A DNA stretch of 64,000 bases from assembly GCF_000425105.1 (NCBI RefSeq), contig NZ_KE384303.1, forward strand, positions 372,740 to 436,739, in the 5' to 3' direction. The notes beneath the pieces are model-generated. The model was not told where the DNA came from. It ran no database searches and worked only from the letters and a program-made list of their open reading frames with translations. Of this stretch, positions 7,759-13,769 are shown in pieces. Each line of letters opens with the position of its first letter. The first letter of the stretch is position 1. This stretch comes from Agrococcus lahaulensis DSM 17612. Lineage in GTDB: Bacteria > Actinomycetota > Actinomycetes > Actinomycetales > Microbacteriaceae. The translations under genes were made by a program, and so were the position numbers.

Positions 7759-8889
7759 CTAGCCCTGGGCCTCGCCGAGGCGCGCTTCGGGCGTGAGCTC
7801 GGCGCGGAGACCGCCGCCGGTCGCAGCCCGGGCAAGAGCGCGACCCAGCGCAGGTGCCTGCTTGAACAAATTGTGACCGGCCACGAAGAAGACAGAGCCT
7901 GCCTCCCACACGGCCACGCCGTCCTCACTCCACGGGAGGTCGGTCACCCAGCAGTGAAGGAAGTCGCGCGGCTCCGGGTGGAGACCGGGCAGCGCCCGTG
8001 TCACGTATTCGCGTGCGCGTTCGTCCAGCGATCGAATCGCCGCCGGGTCGATGAAAGTTCCGTCGTCGCGGACGCCGACGGTGTCGCTGAGTCCGACTGA
8101 ATAGTTGCTGTTGCCCGGTAGCGGCGTCGCGTAGACGCCGACTTCGCCGAAGACGCCGCTGCTGTCCTGCAGGCACGCGACTCGTGCCGGGGCGGCGGCT
8201 TTCACGTCGAAGGTTAGCCTGACGTGTGCGGCAAGGCGAACCGGCAGCGACAGGCCGACGCTGCGTGCCAGGCGGGCGGTTTCGCGGCCCGCGCACACGA
8301 CCACCTTCGAGTAGACAGCCCGGTCGGTGACGCTGCGCACCTCGACCGTCCCGTCGCCGCGGGGATCGATGGAGATGACCTCACCGGTGGTGACCGCATC
8401 TGCGAGGGCACCCGTGAGTGCCGAGATCGCGGCGCGGGTGCGGATCGCGCCGCCCGACTCGTCGAGCACCGCCGGCCCCGAGTACCCAGCGAGCAGCGGC
8501 ATCCGCTGGGCGACCTCGGCCGCATCGATCTCGTGCGCTTCCACGCCGCCGACCTGGTCGAGCACCCGCAGCCGCGCCAGGGCGCTGTCTCCGATCGCCA
8601 GGACACCGTCTGATGAGACCAGCTCGACGTCGAAGTGCTCGGCCCACTCATCCCATACGCCGCGGCTTTCGCGTGCGAGAGCGACGAGTCGCGGGTCGTC
8701 GTGGGCATGCCGGAAGATCCGCGCCTCGCCTGCGGACTGACCCGTCCCGGGCAGACCAGCCTCGTACAAGCGCACCGACACGCCCTGCTCCCGCAGCGCG
8801 TACGCCGTCGACAGACCGACGATCCCGCCCCCGATCACTGCTACCTCGGGTGAACGCGTCGAGGCGACGCCGTCGTCAGTTCCTGTCAT
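7759..8889 (-). CDS. FAD-dependent oxidoreductase (DAO / sarcosine oxidase-like)
   Basis: A 376-residue flavoprotein of the D-amino-acid-oxidase superfamily. It has the N-terminal dinucleotide motif VIGGGIVGLSTAYALREQG, the GTGQSAGEARIFRHAHDDP segment seen in N-methyl amino-acid oxidases (SolA/MTOX, which bind FAD covalently), a central VVVCAGRETARLA motif and a C-terminal FFVAGHNLFKQAPALG that places substrate and FAD. The usual C-terminal Cys for covalent flavin is not obvious (FKQAP). The amine substrate is unknown. It lies in the decayed patch beside the IS3 remnant, downstream of the ABM gene on the same strand. Confidence 0.82.
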   Translation of the reverse strand: MTGTDDGVASTRSPEVAVIGGGIVGLSTAYALREQGVSVRLYEAGLPGTGQSAGEARIFRHAHDDPRLVALARESRGVWDEWAEHFDVELVSSDGVLAIGDSALARLRVLDQVGGVEAHEIDAAEVAQRMPLLAGYSGPAVLDESGGAIRTRAAISALTGALADAVTTGEVISIDPRGDGTVEVRSVTDRAVYSKVVVCAGRETARLARSVGLSLPVRLAAHVRLTFDVKAAAPARVACLQDSSGVFGEVGVYATPLPGNSNYSVGLSDTVGVRDDGTFIDPAAIRSLDERAREYVTRALPGLHPEPRDFLHCWVTDLPWSEDGVAVWEAGSVFFVAGHNLFKQAPALGRALARAATGGGLRAELTPEARLGEAQG

Positions 8890-8954
8890 CGCGGTTCCTC
8901 GATGTGTTGGTGATGAGTGGCCGAGAGAGGAGGGGTCGCTGCGCGCGGTGACTT

Positions 8955-8971
8955 CGGGCTTGCACAGCCCG
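8955..8971. other. Small hairpin between ABM and FAD-oxidase genes
   Basis: CGGGCT-TGCAC-AGCCCG is a perfect 6-bp stem in the 144-bp gap between the two minus-strand genes. It could be a weak terminator for the ABM gene or an operator for the oxidase; nothing else was seen in this gap. Confidence 0.4.
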
Positions 8972-9033
8972 CTGACGTCGTGGCAGCGGCCCCTTCGCTT
9001 GCGGCCTATCGCTAGTACTCCCGGTCTGTGGCG

Positions 9034-9336
9034 TCAGGCGGGGAGCTTGGAGCCCAGTACGTCGAGCTTCTCGATCGTCGGTTCGGAGAACAATGTGCCG
9101 GTCTGCTCGCCGAGAGCTACCGCAACAGGGCCGGACAGGTGGGCGTCACGTCCGGCGTCATCGGGGAACACGTCGAAGATCCCGAACGAGGTCGGCCCGA
9201 GGCGGATCGCGAACCACGCGGTGGTCGCGTGCTCGTCCTCAACAAGCGCACGGCCGCTGTCGAGGAACTCCTCCACGTCGTCCTCTTTCCCGGGCAGCGC
9301 GTCAAACCTGACCAGCAATCCCTTGGTCACACTCAT
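9034..9336 (-). CDS. Antibiotic biosynthesis monooxygenase (ABM) domain protein
   Basis: A 100-residue ferredoxin-like-fold protein (MSVTKGLLVRFDALPGKEDD at the start, TAWFAIRLGPTSFGIFDVFP in the middle) of the ABM family, small dimeric proteins that are often quinol or aromatic monooxygenases. A strong AGGAGAAG ribosome-binding site lies 4 nt before the ATG. Open sequence runs on upstream into the remains of a PfpI gene, so an out-of-place longer start could be mis-annotated. Function in this organism is unknown. Confidence 0.8.
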   Translation of the reverse strand: MSVTKGLLVRFDALPGKEDDVEEFLDSGRALVEDEHATTAWFAIRLGPTSFGIFDVFPDDAGRDAHLSGPVAVALGEQTGTLFSEPTIEKLDVLGSKLPA

Positions 9337-9388
9337 GACTTCTCCTCTTCCTTTGTCGGGGCGCCCCCGAGTCGGGACACTATCGCCT

Positions 9389-9582
9389 CGGGTGATGAGA
9401 TTCTTGTCGACCACCACGCCTTGGTCGACGACGTCGGGGCCGGCGTTGCGCAGGTCGGTGCGAATGCTCGGGAACGACGTCTGGGTGCGACCGGCGGCCA
9501 CGCCAGCCTCGACCAACGTCCACGGCGCGTGACAGATCGCTGCCACGGGCTTGCCACTTCCGACGGTATCGGGATCCTGCAT
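9389..9582 (-). pseudogene. PfpI/DJ-1-type glutamine amidotransferase-like fragment
   Basis: In frame with the ABM gene and just upstream of it, the reading GSGKPVAAICHAPWTLVEAG plus SFPSIRTDLRNAGPDVVDQG and VVVDKNLITR matches the central-to-C-terminal part of PfpI/YhbO proteins, including the nucleophilic Cys of AICHAPW. The N-terminal half (about 100 residues) and the C-terminal R-x-PDDLPAF segment are missing, so this is a relic, probably cut by the same events that brought in the IS remnant. Confidence 0.75.
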
Positions 9583-9615
9583 ACGCTGGTGTCGTCTTCG
9601 ACGGAAGGGTCCATC

Positions 9616-9786
9616 GTGCATCCAGCAGCAGAGCAGCCCGCGCCGCAGCACAACCCGGGCGCTGACGAGCACAGCATCCCGGAGCTCGAGGCCGATCAGG
9701 CGGTGCCGCCGCGTCCTGAGGAGGAGATCGCTGACGTCCTGCGGTCGGAGCCGGACACGGCGGATCATCGGCAGCGGGACCGCTGA
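9616..9786 (+). CDS. Small acidic hypothetical protein
   Basis: A 56-residue hydrophilic product, rich in Glu, Asp, Pro and Gln, without membrane segments, cysteines or any family I recognise. GGAAGG lies 7 nt before the GTG start, and the stop is only 2 bp before the next gene, so the two probably form an operon. Codon use is less extreme than in the neighbours. It may be a real small gene or chance. Confidence 0.4.
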   Translation: MHPAAEQPAPQHNPGADEHSIPELEADQAVPPRPEEEIADVLRSEPDTADHRQRDR

Positions 9787-9788
9787 CC

Positions 9789-10310
9789 GTGACCTCGGGG
9801 GAGCGCCCCCGCTCCGTGATCGAGGTCGAGCCGCCTGTCTATCGCGCGCCCATGCGGTCGAGGCTGCCCGCCGTCCCGGAGGGCGCGGGCGTCGAGCGGG
9901 CGCTCGCCCAGGGCCTCGTCGGCATGGGCGGCGCGCTCGACCCGGCGCCGCGCACCGTCGCCGAGGCGGCGACGGTCGCCGCCGAGCAGCACGACGAGCG
10001 GCTCGCCGCTCGCATCGAGCGCTTCGCCGACGCGCCCGACGGCGCCTTCGTCTGGACTCGCGACGACGACGGGCTCGCCTGGCTCGGGCAGTTCGCGGGG
10101 CCGTGGCGCTACGACGCGAGCCCGGATGCGTCGGCCGCCGACCTCGTGCACGTGCGGCCGTGCGAGTGGCTCGGCGCGCCGGTCGCCGACGCCGACGTGC
10201 CGCCCGCCGTGCGAGCGACCTTCTCGCGCGGCGGCCGCAACTGGCAGCGCACGCACGACCCGGCCGTCTCGCGACTCTCGGCGGCACTCTGGGCGCGCGG
10301 CGTAGGGTGA
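9789..10310 (+). CDS. Conserved-looking hypothetical protein
   Basis: A 173-residue soluble protein that I do not recognise. The N-terminal ~90 residues are helical and acidic. The C-terminal half (FVWTRDDDGLAWLGQFAGPW, HVRPCEWLGAPV, FSRGGRNWQRTHDP) looks like a small beta-rich domain with conserved-looking Trp and Arg residues, reminiscent of modules next to restriction-type nucleases, but I cannot name the family. It has strong GC3 bias, so it is a genuine gene. GTG start, 2 bp after the small upstream ORF; an aldo/keto reductase follows 38 bp on. Confidence 0.6.
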   Translation: MTSGERPRSVIEVEPPVYRAPMRSRLPAVPEGAGVERALAQGLVGMGGALDPAPRTVAEAATVAAEQHDERLAARIERFADAPDGAFVWTRDDDGLAWLGQFAGPWRYDASPDASAADLVHVRPCEWLGAPVADADVPPAVRATFSRGGRNWQRTHDPAVSRLSAALWARGVG

Positions 10311-10348
10311 CGCGGACAGGCGTCCCGCCTGCCGAGAGGAGCGCATCC

Positions 10349-11179
10349 GTGATCCCCACCACCACCGCCCACAGCGGCCTGCAGCTGCCAGTGCTCGGCT
10401 TCGGCACCTACAAGCTCAAGGGCCGCGCGGGCGCCGACGCGATCGGCCGCGCGATCGAGCAGGGCTACACGCTGCTCGACTCCGCCTTCAACTACGAGAA
10501 CGAGGGCACGGTCGGTGCCGCCGTGCGCGCATCCGGTCGTCGTGACGACCTCATCATCACCTCGAAGCTGCCCGGCCGCCACCACGAGCGCGACGCAGCG
10601 CTCGCGACGATCGAGGAGAGCGTCGCGCGCACGGGCCTCGAGCGGCTCGACCTCTACCTCATCCACTGGCCGAACCCGCGCGTCGGCAAGTACGTGGATG
10701 CGTGGAGCGCGCTCATCGAGGCGAAGGAGCGTGGGCTCGTGCGCGCGATCGGCGTGTGCAACTTCCTGCCCGAGCACCTCGAGCGCCTGCAGGCGGAGAC
10801 GGGTGTGCTGCCCGAGGTCAACCAGATCGAGCTGCACCCGTACTTCCCGCAGGAGGAGCAGCTCGCCTACGACCGCGAGCACGGCATCATCACGCAGGCG
10901 TGGAGCCCGCTCGGGCGGGGCAACGACCTGCTCGAGCGCGACGAGGTCGTGGAGATCGCCCGCGCGCACGGCGCGACGCCCGCGCAAGTGCTGCTCGCGT
11001 GGGCGATCGCGCGCGGCGCCGTGCCGCTGCCGAAGGCCGCGTCGGTCGATCGCCAGCGCGAGAACCTCGGTGCGCTCGACGTGGCGCTCGCGGAGGACGA
11101 GATCGCCGCGATCACCGCGCTCGGGCGGCCCGACGGGCGGCTCGCCGACCAGGACCCAGCGTCGTACGAGGAGATGTGA
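10349..11179 (+). CDS. Aldo/keto reductase
   Basis: A 276-residue NADPH-dependent TIM-barrel reductase, closest in pattern to the 2,5-diketo-D-gluconate reductase group. The catalytic tetrad is visible: Asp and Tyr in LLDSAFNYENE, Lys in IITSKLPG, and His in LYLIHWPNP. The cofactor-binding end is present (PLPKAASVDRQRENL). GAGAGGA lies 8 nt before the GTG start. The natural substrate is unknown. A quinone oxidoreductase-type gene follows 49 bp later on the same strand, perhaps in the same stress-response unit. Confidence 0.9.
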   Translation: MIPTTTAHSGLQLPVLGFGTYKLKGRAGADAIGRAIEQGYTLLDSAFNYENEGTVGAAVRASGRRDDLIITSKLPGRHHERDAALATIEESVARTGLERLDLYLIHWPNPRVGKYVDAWSALIEAKERGLVRAIGVCNFLPEHLERLQAETGVLPEVNQIELHPYFPQEEQLAYDREHGIITQAWSPLGRGNDLLERDEVVEIARAHGATPAQVLLAWAIARGAVPLPKAASVDRQRENLGALDVALAEDEIAAITALGRPDGRLADQDPASYEEM

Positions 11180-11228
11180 CGCCGCCGCGCATCCATCACG
11201 AATGAACCACCGACCGAAGGGAGCGCAC

Positions 11229-12203
11229 ATGCGCGCCATCGTCCACGACCGATTCGGCGAGCCCGAGGACGTGCTGCACGTCGCCGAGCGACCCACGCCC
11301 GAGCCCGGGCCGGGCCAGGTGCGCGTGCGCACGACGCTCGCCACCATCCACAACCACGACCTCTGGACCGTGCGCGGCACCTACGGCTTCAAGCCCGAGC
11401 TGCCCGCGGGCAGCGGCACCGAGGCCGTCGGCGTCGTCGAGGCGCTCGGCGAGGGCGTCGACAGCCTCGCGATCGGCGACCGCGTCGTCGCAGGCGCCTT
11501 CGGCGTCTGGGCGGAGTCGTTCGTCGCCGACGCGCGCGGCCTCGTGCCGGCGCCGGATGGACTGCCCGACAGCGCGGCCGCCCAGCTCGTCGCGATGCCG
11601 TTCAGCGCCGTGAGCCTGCTCGAGAGCCTCGACCTCGCCGAGGGCGACGTGCTCGTGCAGAACGCCGCGAACGGTGCCGTCGGCCGCATGGTCGCGCAGC
11701 TCGCGCCCGGCCGCGGCATCCGCGTCATCGGCCTCGTGCGGCGCCGGGAGGCGGTCGAGGAGCTGCGCGAGGCCGGCATCGAGGGCACCGTCTCGACGTC
11801 GGAGGACCATTGGCGCGAGCGCGTCCGCGAGCTCGCGGGCGACGGGCGCATCGTCGCCGGCGTCGACTCGGTCGGCGGGCCGGCTGCCGGCGACGTGCTC
11901 TCGGTGCTCGATGAGGGCGGCACGCTCGTCGTCTTCGGCGCGATGGCCGCACCGACCCTCGAACTCTCCTCCGGCGACCTCATCTTCAAGCACACGACCG
12001 TGCGCGGCTTCTGGGGCAGCACCGTGGGCCGCACGATGGACGCCGCGACGCGCGAGCGGCTCTTCGCCGAGCTCGCGGAGCGCATCGGCGAGGGCACGCT
12101 CACGCTCCCGGTCTCGAGCACGCATCCCTTCGAGGACGTGCGAGAGGCGGTGCGCGCGAGCCTGACGCCTGGCCGCGTCGGCAAGGTGCAGCTGCGGCCG
12201 TAG
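11229..12203 (+). CDS. Zinc-independent alcohol dehydrogenase / quinone oxidoreductase (MDR family)
   Basis: A 324-residue medium-chain dehydrogenase/reductase. The N-terminal GroES-like domain holds SGTEAVGVVEALGEGVDSLA and GDRVVAGAFGVWAE; the Rossmann domain has NAANGAVGRMVAQLAPGRG, an AxGxVG-like motif that binds NADPH. Catalytic zinc cysteines are absent, which fits the quinone reductase/enoyl reductase branch. A GAAGGGAG site precedes the ATG. Likely NADPH-dependent reduction of quinones or enones; the exact substrate cannot be told. Confidence 0.87.
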   Translation: MRAIVHDRFGEPEDVLHVAERPTPEPGPGQVRVRTTLATIHNHDLWTVRGTYGFKPELPAGSGTEAVGVVEALGEGVDSLAIGDRVVAGAFGVWAESFVADARGLVPAPDGLPDSAAAQLVAMPFSAVSLLESLDLAEGDVLVQNAANGAVGRMVAQLAPGRGIRVIGLVRRREAVEELREAGIEGTVSTSEDHWRERVRELAGDGRIVAGVDSVGGPAAGDVLSVLDEGGTLVVFGAMAAPTLELSSGDLIFKHTTVRGFWGSTVGRTMDAATRERLFAELAERIGEGTLTLPVSSTHPFEDVREAVRASLTPGRVGKVQLRP

Positions 12204-12265
12204 CCCGGGTCGCGCCCACGAGACGATCAGGCGCTCTGCATAGTGTCGGGGCGGGGAGGAGCACC

Positions 12266-13063
12266 ATGGACGACTCGACGGGCGACGCTCCGCGCCGCAT
12301 CCTCATCACGGGCGCGACGGGCGGCATCGGCCTCGTGCTCTCGGAGCGGCTGCAGGGCGACTACGACGTCGTCATGCACGGCCGCACGCCGCGGAGCCCG
12401 CGGCAGGAGCGCGAGCTCCGCGAGGCCGACCTCACCGACTTCGACGCCGTGCGCTCGCTCATGGACGGCATCGACACCGTCGTGCACCTCGCCGGCAGCG
12501 CGAGCCCCGAGTCGACGTGGGACGACGTGCTCGGCGCCAACATCGTCGGCACCCGCAACGTGCTCGAAGCTGCCCGCGAGGCGGGCGTCCGCCGCGTCGT
12601 GTTCGCCTCCTCGAACCACGCGATGGGCATGTACGACCGGCTCGAGCAGTGGCCGGTCTACCCGCACCACTTGCCGCGCCCCGACTCGCTCTACGGCGTC
12701 TCGAAGGCGTTCGGCGAGACGCTCGGCCGCTACTACGCCGACGAGCACGGGCTCTCGTTCATCGCCCTCCGCATCGGCTGGATGACCGACGACCCGGCGA
12801 GCGCCGACCTCGACATCCTGCACGCGATGTGGTTGAGCGAGGACGACGCCGTGCAGGTGTTCCGCTGCGCGATCGAGGCGCCCGTCGACTTCGGGCTCTA
12901 CTACGCGATCTCCGACAACCCGAACCGGCGGTGGGACCTCACGAACACCATGCTCGACCTCGGCTACCGGCCGAAGGACTCGTGGGCGGATGCGGCACCC
13001 GATGGCGAGGACGTCGTGCCGGAGGGGAAGTCGGTGCCCGACTCGTGGCCCGAGGGCTCGTAG
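12266..13063 (+). CDS. NAD-dependent epimerase/dehydratase, uronate dehydrogenase-like
   Basis: A 265-residue extended short-chain dehydrogenase. It has the NAD-binding motif TGATGGIG (residues ~16–23), the ADLTDFDAV acidic segment, NIVGTRNVLEAAREAGVRRVVFASSN, and the catalytic YGVSK with Tyr and Lys. The segment SSNHAMGMY…YPHHLPRPDSLYGVSK matches uronate dehydrogenases (Udh), which oxidise galacturonate/glucuronate to aldarolactones, but sugar-epimerase-like roles remain possible. A GGGGAGGAG ribosome-binding site precedes the ATG. It ends 3 bp before the convergent TetR gene. Confidence 0.83.
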   Translation: MDDSTGDAPRRILITGATGGIGLVLSERLQGDYDVVMHGRTPRSPRQERELREADLTDFDAVRSLMDGIDTVVHLAGSASPESTWDDVLGANIVGTRNVLEAAREAGVRRVVFASSNHAMGMYDRLEQWPVYPHHLPRPDSLYGVSKAFGETLGRYYADEHGLSFIALRIGWMTDDPASADLDILHAMWLSEDDAVQVFRCAIEAPVDFGLYYAISDNPNRRWDLTNTMLDLGYRPKDSWADAAPDGEDVVPEGKSVPDSWPEGS

Positions 13064-13066
13064 GGG

Positions 13067-13660
13067 TCAGCTCGGCGACACGGCGTCGTCGGACGCACGC
13101 CCGATGAGCAGGTCGACGAGCCGCGCGGCGTCGTCGGCGGTCGACGAGGTGCGGCTGAGGGCGCGCAGCACGACCGCGCCGATGAGCGCCTCCGCGAGCT
13201 GCTCGGTCGCGACGCCCGGCCGCAGTCCCGTCGTGGTGCCGATCGCCGCGTCGAGGCGACCGGAGATCGAGGCGGAGCCGGTCAGGCTGTCGCGCAGCCG
13301 CGCCCCCACCTCGGGATGCTCCGCGGCCGCGGCGAGGAGCGAGAGGACGAGTCCCGGTTCGTCGTCGATCACCGCGAAGACGGTCGTGAGCCACGCGTGC
13401 ATGTCGGCGCGCACGTCGCCCGTGTCGGGCAGCGCGAGCCGGTCGTCGAAGAGCAGGCCCTCGAGCAGGCACTCCGCGACGAGCGCGCCCTTCGAGCGCC
13501 ACCAGCGGTAGATCGTCTGCTTGCCGACGCCGGCGCGCGCGGCGACGCCCTCGATCGTGAGGTGCTCGTAGCCGCGCTCGGCGAAGAGCGCCGCGGTCGC
13601 GTCGAGGATCGCGATGCGGGCGGCCTCGCTGCGGACGGGACCCGTGCGGGGGAGGGACAT
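13067..13660 (-). CDS. TetR-family transcriptional regulator
   Basis: A 197-residue repressor. The N-terminal helix-turn-helix (ARIAILDATAALFAERGYEH, then IEGVAARAGVGKQTIYRWW) is typical TetR, and the C-terminal ~130 residues form the ligand domain (TetR_C-like, with ADMHAWLTTVFAVIDDEPGL). It diverges from the MMPL transporter gene over a 109-bp shared region, so it most likely represses that transporter and itself. The inducer is unknown. Confidence 0.9.
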   Translation of the reverse strand: MSLPRTGPVRSEAARIAILDATAALFAERGYEHLTIEGVAARAGVGKQTIYRWWRSKGALVAECLLEGLLFDDRLALPDTGDVRADMHAWLTTVFAVIDDEPGLVLSLLAAAAEHPEVGARLRDSLTGSASISGRLDAAIGTTTGLRPGVATEQLAEALIGAVVLRALSRTSSTADDAARLVDLLIGRASDDAVSPS

Positions 13661-13769
13661 GGCACCTCCAGGGCCACAGGAAAGACGAGACGGTGCGTGT
13701 TATCTTAGGCCCCGCTTGTCGTCGTCGGGAGCGCTCGGCCTCGGCTCGCGCGCGGATCGGAAGGGCCTC
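13661..13769. promoter_or_regulatory. Shared tetR–mmpL promoter region
   Basis: The 109-bp gap between the divergent genes contains TATCTT at 13,701–13,706, a good plus-strand -10 candidate, in the only AT-rich pocket (GTTATCTTAGG). A GGAAGG ribosome-binding site lies 5 nt before the mmpL ATG. I did not find a clean TetR palindrome. Confidence 0.5.

Noticed and set aside
13661-13769. TetR operator palindrome
   Set aside because: I looked for a clear inverted repeat around TATCTT and found none good enough to annotate.
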